A model generated the notes under the pieces. It was given only the letters and a program-made list of their open reading frames with translations. It did not search any database and had not been told where the DNA came from. Source: CAZGAQ01 sp964523405 (GTDB lineage Bacteria > Planctomycetota > Phycisphaerae > UBA1845 > Fen-1342). Taken from it: 63,109 nucleotides of DNA. The position numbers were made by a program, and so were the translations under genes. The DNA lies in the NCBI GenBank assembly GCA_964523405.1, contig CAZGAQ010000032.1, positions 1 to 63,109 on the forward strand. The letters are read 5' to 3'. Positions 8,981 through 16,613 of the stretch are shown here, piece after piece; position 1 is the stretch's first letter; each line of letters starts with the position of its first letter.

Positions 8981-9712
8981 TCACTTCTCGTTGATGGAGA
9001 TTTCCCAGCCGGGCGGAAGAAGTCCGCGCGGGTGGCTGGTGACGGAAGCAGGGGAGTAGCGGAAGCGGGCCCAGCCGAACGTCAGGAGCTCTACGTAGTC
9101 CACGCCGCCCGTTGGGTTTCGGCGAACGAGGCGGCCGGTGATCAGGTATTGGCCGACGATGGTCGGTCCCTGCGGAACGTCGTAGGCGCAATTCGGATCG
9201 CGTGGCGGCAGGGCGATGAGACGCTGGACCTCGGCCTCCAGCGCCGAGCAACTCAGGGCGAAGCGCGCTGCGAAGACCCAGTTGAAGGGAACGGTACTTA
9301 GGGCCAGCACGAGGGCGAGCGGTAGTACAAGCCAGCGGCGGCGATACTGCCGGGCGGTGGGTAAGCCGCGGTGAATGATGGTGCACAGGGCATGGAAGAG
9401 GTAGTTGCCGATGAGGAGCAAGGGCAGCGCCACGGCGAACACGCAGCCGCCGCAGAATGCGAACGCAAGGACGCCGCCCGGTTCGCTTTGTCCATACAGA
9501 AAGCAGGCTGTGCCCAAGAGGGTCAGGACAACGTGCCAGCGGCCTAGCGGGCCGCAGTGCCGGCGCGTCCAAGTGCAGCGAGCGGGAAGGCGGAACGTGT
9601 CTGTGTCGTCAGGATCAAATGCTCGCCCGCACTCGGGGCAGCGCGGTTCGGTCTGGCCACGCAGGGCGTAGCCGCAGGTGAGGCAGCGGGCGTCGTCGGG
9701 GAGGCCGTGCAT
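8981..9712 (-). CDS. zinc-ribbon membrane protein, unknown function
   Basis: 243-residue protein of a type common in Planctomycetota. An N-terminal zinc ribbon (CLTCGYALRGQTEPRCPECG, residues 9-28) is followed by three or four hydrophobic helices at about 60-165 and a C-terminal soluble tail. The start at 9712 fits the family start MHGLPDDARC; another ATG lies 9 nt upstream at 9721. No clear ribosome site is present. The function of such proteins is unknown; similar Cys motifs occur at 58947-59432 and at the C-terminus of 29546-30544. Its 5' end is duplicated at 8871-8922. Confidence 0.7.
   Translation of the reverse strand: MHGLPDDARCLTCGYALRGQTEPRCPECGRAFDPDDTDTFRLPARCTWTRRHCGPLGRWHVVLTLLGTACFLYGQSEPGGVLAFAFCGGCVFAVALPLLLIGNYLFHALCTIIHRGLPTARQYRRRWLVLPLALVLALSTVPFNWVFAARFALSCSALEAEVQRLIALPPRDPNCAYDVPQGPTIVGQYLITGRLVRRNPTGGVDYVELLTFGWARFRYSPASVTSHPRGLLPPGWEISINEK
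9661..9712 (-). repeat. direct repeat copy 2
   Basis: Partner of the repeat at 8871-8922. It is the real 5' end of the zinc-ribbon gene. Confidence 0.8.
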
Positions 9713-9807
9713 GGGGGGCATTGTGGCGAGCGGCGCGGCCGGCGGGAAGGTGGGCGGCGCCGAGCGCTTGACGTGGAGGTGAGGAGAGGAATGGGGGGCG
9801 GGAGCTT

Positions 9808-9884
9808 CCACGGTTGGAGCGGCTTGGCGGCTGCGCCGCCGCGCCACTCCAACCGTGGCTATGGTCCTGAACCCCTGCGGGGTT
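9808..9884. repeat. compound inverted-repeat element
   Basis: Two hairpins in the divergent gap between the zinc-ribbon gene and the amidohydrolase gene. The outer arms CCACGGTTGGAG (9808-9819) and CTCCAACCGTGG (9847-9858) are perfect 12-mers. A nested GGCGGC-TGC-GCCGCC (9826-9840) lies inside. A second hairpin, AACCCC-TGC-GGGGTT, sits at 9870-9884. The modular structure resembles REP/MITE-like elements. No protein is encoded. Confidence 0.6.
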
Positions 9885-9992
9885 AAGGGGAGGCGGCGTC
9901 GTGGCGGTATGTGCGCCTTGTGCGGGCGGCGTAGGGCGGCTGGACCGCCGGGCGGGGGCGGGTCTATGATCCAGCGGTTCGCAGGCCGGCCG

Positions 9993-10004
9993 TAGGATGC
10001 ACGC
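9993..10004 (+). promoter_or_regulatory. -10-like hexamer, leaderless start
   Basis: TAGGAT (9993-9998) followed by exactly 6 nt and then ATG at 10005. Transcription would start at or next to the start codon. There is no Shine-Dalgarno sequence. TAGGAT matches the -10 consensus at 4 of 6 positions and no good -35 is seen, so this is the weakest of four similar sites. Confidence 0.4.
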
Positions 10005-11378
10005 ATGACGCAGACACTTCGCGAAGCCGCGCAGGAGATATTGCCGCAACTGGTGGCGTGGCGGCGGCACCTGCACATGCACCCGGAACTCAGCGGCGAG
10101 GAGGAGGAGACGGCGCGATACGTCGCGGGGGAGATGCGGCAGCTCGGGTACGACGTGCGCGAGCGGATCGGGGCGACGTGGGGGCTAACGGCGATGCTGG
10201 CGGGGGGAGGTGGAACGGCAAGGGGGGCGTCTCCGTCGTCGGGGGCAGATTCCTCAGTCGTTACACTCCTTCGGAATGACGCGGGGGCCGGGGGCGCGAC
10301 GGCGGGGAGTGGCGCCGGGGGAAGCGCGGCCGGAAGCGCGGCCAAGAGCGCGGCGGGGAGCGCGGCGAGGGGCCCGTCGGCCGCGGGGTGCGGGACGGCC
10401 GTGGCGCTGCGGGCGGACATGGATGCACTGCCGATTGAGGAGGAGACGGGGGTGGAATATGCGTCGCGGCGCAAAGGGGCGATGCACGCGTGCGGGCATG
10501 ACGCCCATATGGCGATGTTGTTGGGGGCGGCGAAGCTGCTGCGGGAACGGCAGGCGGAATTGCCGCAGCCGGTGAAGTTCATCTTTCAGCCGGCGGAGGA
10601 GAATGGTGGCGGGGCGGAGCCGATGATTACGGCCGGGGTGCTGGAGGGGGTGGGGTGCGCGTTCGGGCTGCACATCTGGTCGGAGATGCCGTGCGGGACG
10701 GTGGGGCTGCGAAGCGGGCCGTTCATGTCGAGTCCGAGCGCGCTGACGATCGTGGTGCAGGGGGAGGGTGGGCACGCGGCGATGCCGCAGCAGTGCGTGG
10801 ATCCGGTGGTGGTGGCGGCGGAGATCGTGCTGGCGCTGCAGACGGTGGTCAGCCGATCACTGGGGATGTGTGATCACGGCGTCGTGTCCGTGACGCAGCT
10901 CAAGGCGGGGAGCGCGAACAACGTGATTCCGCCGCGGGTGGAGTTAGGCGGGACGATCCGGACGATCAGTGAGGCGACGTTTGGGACGATCAGCCGGCGC
11001 GTGCGGGAGATCGCGGAAGGGGTGGCGATGGCGCACGGGGCGAAGGCGGAGGTGACGATTGAACGGGGGTATCCGGCTTTGGTGAACGACAAGCAGATGG
11101 TGGAGCGACTGCTGGCGGCGGCGCGGGAGGTCGGGTTCGCGGAGGACGACTTCGTCTCGTTGCCGATCCAGGGGGGCGGGGAGGACTTCGCGTACTTCGC
11201 CCAGAAGGTGCCGGCGGCGTTCGCGTTCCTGGGGGCGCGGAACGAGGGTTTGGGGTGCCACTATCCGCACCACCACGCGCGTTTCAATCTTGATGAGTCG
11301 GCCATGCCGCTGGGAGTGGCGCTGCTCGCGCAGGTGGCGCTGGGGAGGTCCGATATCCACAAATCCACAACGCGGTAA
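10005..11378 (+). CDS. M20-family amidohydrolase with in-frame insertion
   Basis: Zinc-dependent amidohydrolase of peptidase family M20D (hippurate or N-acyl-amino-acid hydrolase, IAA-amide hydrolase type), 457 residues. Family signs are LRADMDALPIEEETG, the metal and catalytic motif HACGHDAHMAMLLGAAK near residue 165, the EE pair in FQPAEENGGG and a C-terminal HHHARFNLDE. It would cleave an amide to free a carboxylate or amino acid in the cytosol. Family members are usually ~390 residues. The extra ~60 residues (about 67-126) are Gly/Ala/Ser repeats and include PSSGADSSVVTLLRND, encoded by a repeat-like DNA segment. The insertion lies in the loop before the metal ligands, so the enzyme may stay active. 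No operon partner. Confidence 0.85.
   Translation: MTQTLREAAQEILPQLVAWRRHLHMHPELSGEEEETARYVAGEMRQLGYDVRERIGATWGLTAMLAGGGGTARGASPSSGADSSVVTLLRNDAGAGGATAGSGAGGSAAGSAAKSAAGSAARGPSAAGCGTAVALRADMDALPIEEETGVEYASRRKGAMHACGHDAHMAMLLGAAKLLRERQAELPQPVKFIFQPAEENGGGAEPMITAGVLEGVGCAFGLHIWSEMPCGTVGLRSGPFMSSPSALTIVVQGEGGHAAMPQQCVDPVVVAAEIVLALQTVVSRSLGMCDHGVVSVTQLKAGSANNVIPPRVELGGTIRTISEATFGTISRRVREIAEGVAMAHGAKAEVTIERGYPALVNDKQMVERLLAAAREVGFAEDDFVSLPIQGGGEDFAYFAQKVPAAFAFLGARNEGLGCHYPHHHARFNLDESAMPLGVALLAQVALGRSDIHKSTTR
10203..10380 (+). repeat. low-complexity repeat insertion inside the M20 gene
   Basis: Purine-rich GC tract that breaks the M20 family sequence. Its core at 10247-10280 (gattcctcagtcg...tcggaatgac) has ATTCC/GGAAT ends and resembles repeats scattered in other genomes. 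The rest is alternating gcggcc/gcggggag units coding Ala, Gly and Ser. The reading frame stays open through all of it. Confidence 0.55.
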
Positions 11379-11420
11379 GTTGCCGGCATTTGGGGCACTT
11401 TCGCGTGCGGGTGCACGGAG

Positions 11421-11448
11421 TTGACACAGGGGTTCTTAGTGGTATGAT
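11421..11448 (+). promoter_or_regulatory. sigma-70-type promoter of nrdJ
   Basis: TTGACA (11421-11426), 16-nt spacer, TATGAT (11443-11448). It is a near-consensus housekeeping promoter in an AT-richer gap, about 310 nt before the nrdJ start. Confidence 0.75.
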
Positions 11449-11454
11449 TTCGGT

Positions 11455-11757
11455 AAATGTACGGTATCATTCCAGGCTCCGGATACACCGGATTCCGCGT
11501 GCGCCATAGTTGTATGGTAGTTGATTGAGCCGTGCCACAACCTGTTGTGTGTTCAGGTCTTATAAAATCTTAACGATCCTGGGGGAAAGTCTTTGACCGC
11601 CCCAACATCTTGGGTTATCCTTAACGTTGCCTCCCAAGATGTGGGTTGTGTGACCCCACCTGACGGAAGAGCAATTCTCGGCGGACGGTTTAATGTCCGG
11701 TAGCCGGTTGTATCTAATATCGATGTCTCGGCGTATGTAGAGGAAGGGAGTTCGCGG
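11455..11757 (+). promoter_or_regulatory. long structured 5' leader of nrdJ
   Basis: About 300 nt between the promoter and the ribonucleotide reductase ATG, visibly less GC-rich than the flanks and without a convincing frame. Visible stems are a perfect 10-bp ACATCTTGGG/CCCAAGATGT (11605-11614 with 11633-11642), a GTGGG/CCCAC hairpin (11641-11659) that shares two bases with it and so competes, and CGGAC/GTCCG (11682-11699). An AGGAAGGGAG ribosome site precedes the ATG. I looked for a B12 box and for paired NrdR boxes and recognised neither. It may be a new or divergent riboregulator. Confidence 0.5.
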
Positions 11758-14700
11758 ATGACCACGGCAGGGCAGTCCGAAATGCGGTTCACGGATGAAC
11801 CGGCGCTGAGCGAGAACGGGCGGCAGGTCCTCGAAGCGCGCTATCTGAAGAAGAACGAGGATGGCAAGTGTATTGAGACTCCCGCGGCCCTATTTCGGCG
11901 TGTGGCGCGCACGATCGCCGAGATCGAGATTCTGTATGGGGGCGACGCAGAGCGCCGGCACTGGGAAGAGCGCTTTTACGGCCTGATGACCTCCGGCGCC
12001 TTCATGCCGAACTCGCCGACGCTGATGAACGCGGGGCGCGAGATGGGCATGCTCAGCGCGTGCTTCGTGCTGCCGGTCCGCGACTCGATCGTGGACATCT
12101 TCAACACGATTAAGCACACCGCTTTGATTCAGAAGGCCGGTGGCGGGACGGGGTTCGCGTTCGACGAGCTGCGGCCGACGGGCGATTACATCAAGTCGAG
12201 CGGCGGGACGACGAGCGGTCCGATCAGCTTCTGGCGGGCGTTCAGCGAAGCGACGAACGCAATCCAGCAGGGGGCGTTCCGGCGCGGGGCGAATATGGGG
12301 ATGATGTACATCCATCACCCCGACATTCTGAAGTTTTTGCACGCGAAGCAGGATCTCAACCAGTTCACGAACTACAACATCTCGGTCAAGGTCACCGACG
12401 ATTGGATGGAAGAGTTCCTGGCGGACCCGGATTCGCCGCACGTGGTGCGCAACCCGCGCACGGGCAAGGCGTTTGTGCTGCCGCGGGACTTGGAAATCTG
12501 GAAGTATACGGTGCGCGACCTGGTCGAGATCGACTGCGTCGAGGAGGTCGCGCAGACCGGGCGGGAGAAGTACTACCGGTCGCCGCGGCTGACCGGGGCC
12601 TTGCCGGCTGAGCTGCGCGGGCGAGTGTACACAAAGCGCGAGATCTGGAGCTGCATCGTCAACAACGCGTGGCAGACGGGCGAGCCGGGCGTGGTTTTCA
12701 CGGACCGGATCAACGAGGACAACCCGACGCCACACGTGGGGCGGATCGAGGCGACGAATCCGTGCGGTGAGCAACCGCTCCTGCCGTACGAGGCGTGCAA
12801 CCTGGGCAGCATCAACCTGGGGCTGTTCGTGCGGGATGGATGCACGGAGCGGCCGGAAGTGGATTGGGAGGGGCTGCGCGAGGCGATCCAGGTGGCAACG
12901 CGCTTCCTGGACAACGTGATCGACGCGAACAACTACCCGCTGCCGGAGATCGAGCAGATTTGCCGGGACAACCGGAAGATCGGGCTGGGGGTGATGGGGT
13001 TTGCGGATGCGCTGTTCAAGCTCGGCGTGGCCTACAACAGCGAGGCGGGCGTCGACTGGGCGCAGCGCTTCATGAAGTTCCTGAACGACGAGGCGCACAA
13101 CTGCAGCGAGCAGCTGGCCCGCGAGCGCGGCTGCTTCCCGAACTGGAACGGCAGTCTGTGGCACACGCGCAATCGGATGATGCGCAATGCGGCCGTGACG
13201 ACGGTGGCGCCGACGGGCACGATCAGCATGATCGCGAACTGCTCGGGCGGCATCGAGCCGATGTTCTCGCTGGCGTTCATGCGGAATGTGCTGAAGGGAC
13301 AGCGGACGACCAGCCAGCCGATGGTGGAGGTGAACGAGACGTTTCGACTGGTTGCAACGGGGCGGGGCTTCTATTCGGAAGAGCTGTTGGAGCGCGTCGC
13401 GCGGGAGGGGACGCTGGCGCACATCGATCAAGTTCCCGAGGACGTGAAGCGGGTGTTCGTGTGTGCGCACGATATCAGTCCGGATTGGCACGTGCGGATG
13501 CAGGCGGCGTTCCAGCGGCACTGTGACGCCTCGATCAGCAAGACGATCAACTTCCCGCACGCGGCGTCGCGCGGAGACGTCGACCAGATTTACCAGACGG
13601 CGTACAAGCTGCGCTGCAAGGGCATCACGGTCTATCGCGACGGGTGCCGGTCGGAGCAGCCGATGGCGCTGAAGAAGGCGGATGACGCGGCGGCGCAGAA
13701 GCGCGAGGCGGTGGAAGCCCCGCGCGTCGAGCCGGCGAAGATCGAGGCCGCCGCCGTAGAGGAAGCGTTGGCCGCCAAGCCGGCGCCGCCGAAGTACATC
13801 GAGCCGATGGACTTGCCGGAGATCGTGAGCGGATTGCGCATCCGACAGATGACGCCGTTCGGCAACATGCACGTGAAGATCACGGTCGATCCGCGGGCGG
13901 ACCGCGAGTTGGAGGTATTCGCGCAGCTCGGCAAGGGCGGCGACGTGGCGAACAGCGATCTGGAGGGGCTGTGCCGGATCGCGTCGCTGTGGCTGCGGGC
14001 GGGCGGAAGCCTGCGGGCGCTGGTCAAGCAATGGGACGGCATCGGGTCGTCGATGCAGATTCCGACGCGCGTCGGACGGATCATGTCGCTGCCGGATGGT
14101 CTGGCGTGCGCGCTGAAGAAGTACATGAAGGCCAAGGAACGCTTCGGCCTGCGAGCGCTCCTGCTGGGCGAAATCGATCTGTCTGAGCTGGACAACCCCA
14201 ACCCGGCGCCGCATCGCCCGGAGAGCGCGCCGGTGGATCGGCCGGTGGCGGCCGCGGGGAGCGCCCCCATCGCGGCGGTGGTGCCGGCGAGCGGACACGG
14301 CGGCAACGGTGGGAATGGCGGCAACGGGGGCAATGGTGGAAATGGCGGCAGCGTGCGGAGCGAGACGCCGGGCGTGCAGCGACGGGAAACGGCGCCGGTG
14401 AAGCCGCTGCAGCGCGCCAGTGCCCCGCCGGGCAAGGCACAGACGCCCAAGGCGCTGGCGATTGAAACCCCCGGCAACGGCGGCCGCGCGGGCAACGGGC
14501 ACACGCTGGCCACCGTGGCAATGGGCGAGTCGGCGGTGGCGGTCCTGGACCTCACCGAAGAGACGGAGTCGGTGACGGTGGCGGAGGTGCGCGCGAAGGC
14601 GACGGTTCTGGACGCGCCGCGGGCGGTTACGCAGGCGCACGAGGTGCGCGCACTGGCGGCGAAGGAAGTGGCGGCCGTGCTGGGCGAAGTCCAGCACCGG

Positions 14701-14808
14701 CACGATTCGGCCAGTTTTTACAAGCTGATGTGCCCGGAGTGCGGAAGCCCGCTGATGCGGCAGGAAGGCTGCCGGAAATGCCCGAGTTGTGGGTGGTCCG
14801 CGTGCTAG
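11758..14808 (+). CDS. nrdJ: vitamin B12-dependent (class II) ribonucleotide reductase
   Basis: Adenosylcobalamin-dependent reductase that makes deoxyribonucleotides with or without oxygen; 1016 residues. The catalytic barrel spans about residues 15-640. It includes GAFMPNSPTLMNAG, the redox Cys in LSACFVLP, the nucleotide loop AGGGTGFAF and the active-site NPCGEQPLLPYEACNLGS with its radical Cys and Glu. A TSCPD-type domain follows at about 680-800 (SGLRIRQMTPFGN...), then a low-complexity linker with GGN repeats (about 845-865). The C-terminal zinc-ribbon-like tail CPECGSP...CRKCPSCGWSAC carries the cysteines that re-reduce the active site. No class I genes lie nearby. Regulation is probably through the long leader. 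Confidence 0.97.
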   Translation: MTTAGQSEMRFTDEPALSENGRQVLEARYLKKNEDGKCIETPAALFRRVARTIAEIEILYGGDAERRHWEERFYGLMTSGAFMPNSPTLMNAGREMGMLSACFVLPVRDSIVDIFNTIKHTALIQKAGGGTGFAFDELRPTGDYIKSSGGTTSGPISFWRAFSEATNAIQQGAFRRGANMGMMYIHHPDILKFLHAKQDLNQFTNYNISVKVTDDWMEEFLADPDSPHVVRNPRTGKAFVLPRDLEIWKYTVRDLVEIDCVEEVAQTGREKYYRSPRLTGALPAELRGRVYTKREIWSCIVNNAWQTGEPGVVFTDRINEDNPTPHVGRIEATNPCGEQPLLPYEACNLGSINLGLFVRDGCTERPEVDWEGLREAIQVATRFLDNVIDANNYPLPEIEQICRDNRKIGLGVMGFADALFKLGVAYNSEAGVDWAQRFMKFLNDEAHNCSEQLARERGCFPNWNGSLWHTRNRMMRNAAVTTVAPTGTISMIANCSGGIEPMFSLAFMRNVLKGQRTTSQPMVEVNETFRLVATGRGFYSEELLERVAREGTLAHIDQVPEDVKRVFVCAHDISPDWHVRMQAAFQRHCDASISKTINFPHAASRGDVDQIYQTAYKLRCKGITVYRDGCRSEQPMALKKADDAAAQKREAVEAPRVEPAKIEAAAVEEALAAKPAPPKYIEPMDLPEIVSGLRIRQMTPFGNMHVKITVDPRADRELEVFAQLGKGGDVANSDLEGLCRIASLWLRAGGSLRALVKQWDGIGSSMQIPTRVGRIMSLPDGLACALKKYMKAKERFGLRALLLGEIDLSELDNPNPAPHRPESAPVDRPVAAAGSAPIAAVVPASGHGGNGGNGGNGGNGGNGGSVRSETPGVQRRETAPVKPLQRASAPPGKAQTPKALAIETPGNGGRAGNGHTLATVAMGESAVAVLDLTEETESVTVAEVRAKATVLDAPRAVTQAHEVRALAAKEVAAVLGEVQHRHDSASFYKLMCPECGSPLMRQEGCRKCPSCGWSAC

Positions 14809-14828
14809 GCTGACGTTACGCGTGCCAA

Positions 14829-14850
14829 CGTTGGCCACAGGGGGCCGACG
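14829..14850 (+). terminator. terminator-like hairpin, repeated element copy 1
   Basis: CGTTGGCC-ACAGGG-GGCCGACG, an 8-bp stem (one G-T pair) 20 nt after the nrdJ stop. The 26 nt from 14829 match 25201-25226, which follows speB, at 25 of 26 positions. No T-tract follows. Confidence 0.55.
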
Positions 14851-14915
14851 CTACGCGCGGGGCGTATGAGTGGATGATTGAGCGAGGGGCGCCCCGGGAA
14901 GTGGGCGCAGCAACA

Positions 14916-14968
14916 AGCGGCCTGCGACCGATCAGCGGACGGTTGCGGGCCGCTGTGCTTTCGGCACA
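14916..14968. terminator. strong hairpin pair between convergent genes
   Basis: A 15-bp stem (14916-14930 with 14940-14954, loop ATCAGCGGA) pairs throughout, counting G-T wobbles. A second hairpin follows directly, TGTGC-TTTCG-GCACA (14954-14968). They lie between nrdJ (+) and the small minus-strand frame at 15002. They probably act as a bidirectional terminator, although T-runs are absent. Confidence 0.6.
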
Positions 14969-15001
14969 CGTGAAAGCGGGGTTGCGGCGGAGTGGCGGGA
15001 T

Positions 15002-15067
15002 CTAGGCGAAAGAGAAGAGGCCGCCGAAAAGCGCCGCGATCAGCGCGAAGAACGCCATCCAGAACAT
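15002..15067 (-). CDS. candidate 21-residue membrane peptide
   Basis: Short frame reading MFWMAFFALIAALFGGLFSFA, almost wholly hydrophobic and long enough for one membrane helix. GAGGA (complement of 15074-15079) lies about 7 nt before the ATG at 15067, better placed for it than for the ATG at 15073. The sequence recalls the first helix of DUF1328-type small membrane proteins but is much shorter. No homologue is recognised for certain. Confidence 0.4.
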   Translation of the reverse strand: MFWMAFFALIAALFGGLFSFA

Positions 15068-15285
15068 AGGCATGTCCTCATAAACGAGTCAGGCCGCCGC
15101 CGGTTGGGACGACGGAGGGGTCACCAGGGCCATCCATGGCCGGTCCGATGAACCGCCTGGAAATTGTATCGGCAGGGGCGCAGTGGAGGGATTAGGAGAT
15201 TGGGAGGGGGAGGGCTCCAGGGATCGGGGGAGCGCGGGATGGGAGCGTGCGGAAGGGCGCACGTTGTGAAGGTGCGCGCGGCAGA

Positions 15286-15339
15286 ACGGGCGGGGCGCCC
15301 GTGCTCCCAGAGATGGGTGCGACGCCCATGCTACCCAGG
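15286..15339. repeat. two tandem 27-nt hairpin units
   Basis: Two adjacent related units. Each starts with a 7-bp hairpin (ACGGGCG-GGG-CGCCCGT at 15286-15302 and ATGGGTG-CGA-CGCCCAT at 15313-15329) followed by GCTNCCCAG. They overlap the 3' end of the sialidase-like gene and supply its stop codon. They may serve as a terminator or be a mobile short repeat. Confidence 0.6.
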
Positions 15340-16436
15340 GGAGAGAATCCAAGCCGTGTTGACGGTGACGTGCTCGANNNNNNNNNNCACTCGCGGTTGT
15401 GGGAGTAGACGATTTGGAGGCGGCCGTCGGCACTGGGGACGGCGGCGGGGTAGGCGTACTCACCGGGTCCGTCAACGAGGATGCGCGCGGGCGACCAGGT
15501 GACGCCGTCGTCGGTCGAGAGGCGGACGGACAGCGGGTGGCGCACGGTGTTGCTGTCGTTGTAGACGAGGACGAGGGCGCCAGAGGAGAGGCGGGCGAGG
15601 GCGCTGGCGGTGGCCGGATTGGGGAGGCCGGCGTCGCGCGGCGGCAGCCACGTGCGGCCGGCGTCGTCGGACGCGGTGACCCAGAGCCAGCCATTGCCGA
15701 CGTTGCGCATCACGCCGAGGATGCGGCCGGAGGGGAGGGCGACGATGGATGGCTGGATGCACTGGTGGGTGAGTTCGGTGGCGAGTGAGGCGCGCAGGGA
15801 CCACGCGTCTGCGTCGGTGGAAACGAAGAAGAGGGAACGCTGGAGGAGGTCGTCGTAGGCGGGCAGGAGAAGGTCGCCGTCTTTTGTACGGACGGGAGGA
15901 TAGCGAACGTTGGCGCCCAGGGGGCCGGCGATGCGTTGCGGGGCGGTCCAGGTGAGGCCGCGATCGGAGGAGCGCTGGAGTTCGATGTGGCTGGTGCTCC
16001 AGCCGCCGGGGACGACGGCTTGGAACATCCAGACGTTGTCGCCCTCGCTGTAGAGGACAGGGTTACCGTCGGTGACGGGACGGTCGATGTGGAGGACGGG
16101 GTTGTCCCAGGTGGATGCGCCGGCGGCGCGGCGGGCGGTGTAGATGGCGGCGCCGTCGCGTTCGTTGGGGCCGACGTAGGAGTACCACGCAGCGAGAAGC
16201 GTGCCGTCGGCGAAGGCGGTGATGGCGGGGGCATGGCTGCCCGGGCGGCCAGGGATTTGGCGGAAGATGGCGGTAGTCTGGCAGACGGGGGCTTCGTTGG
16301 TCGCGCGGGCGAACGCCGTGGCGGGGGCGACGTTGAATCGCAGGTCGCCGGCCGTGGAGGTCGTGGGGGCGGCGGCCATCGGGCATCCACCTGAGAGCGC
16401 CGGGAGGAGCGACGTAAGGAAGAGCATCATGGTCAT
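15331..16436 (-). CDS. sialidase (BNR-repeat) family lipoprotein, broken by assembly gap
   Basis: Exo-alpha-sialidase-like six-bladed propeller. From ATG 16436 (MTMMLFLTSLLPALSGGC) a short signal with a lipobox-like Cys leads into the fold. The Asp-box repeats of the family are visible: SSDRGLTWTAP near 145 and STDDGVTWSPA near 315, plus a weaker SDDAGRTWLPP between them. Sialidases of this type cleave terminal sugars from glycans; in Planctomycetota many act on polysaccharides other than sialic acid. A 10-N gap interrupts the last blade after YSHNRE. After the gap the protein resumes in another frame as EHVTVNTAWI and ends at TAG 15331. With the family end RxxIxHV this fits one intact gene whose gap length is wrong. 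Confidence 0.75.
15378..15387. other. assembly gap (10 N)
   Basis: Run of 10 N. The frames on each side can only join if the missing length leaves remainder 2 when divided by 3, so 10 is a placeholder. As little as 2 bases would give the family motif RE-x-I-EHV. Confidence 0.95.
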
Positions 16437-16535
16437 GGGGCGTCCCGCGCACGGGGGTTTCGAGTACGACGGCGGCCGCATGGGCCGGAGTATAGCCGGG
16501 GGAGAGCGCAGCCACACGTGCGAGTCCATTCGGCG

Positions 16536-16564
16536 TTGCGATTCGCGCGGGTAGACGGTATGCT
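16536..16564 (+). promoter_or_regulatory. promoter of the zinc-finger membrane protein gene
   Basis: TTGCGA (16536-16541), 17-nt spacer, TATGCT (16559-16564), about 50 nt before the ATG at 16614. Divergent from the sialidase-like gene. Confidence 0.5.
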
Positions 16565-16613
16565 GTCGGTTGAAGCGTGTCCGCGGGTGGCACGTCCTGT
16601 TCGGGGTGATGAC

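Noticed and set aside
7359..9059. 566-codon frame on the + strand
   Set aside because: Opposite the radical SAM gene, which has its Fe-S motif, a ribosome site and good family fit.
8790..9572. Upstream extension of the radical SAM protein to 9572
   Set aside because: The extension overlaps the zinc-ribbon gene in another frame and is Pro/Arg-rich; GGAG before ATG 8789 and the family start there decide it.
11455..11757. Cobalamin riboswitch upstream of nrdJ
   Set aside because: Expected from biology, but I could not find a B12 box or the characteristic core; kept only as an unnamed structured leader.
11890..14838. 982-codon open frame opposite nrdJ
   Set aside because: Arg/His/Leu-rich antisense of a certain gene; no family features.
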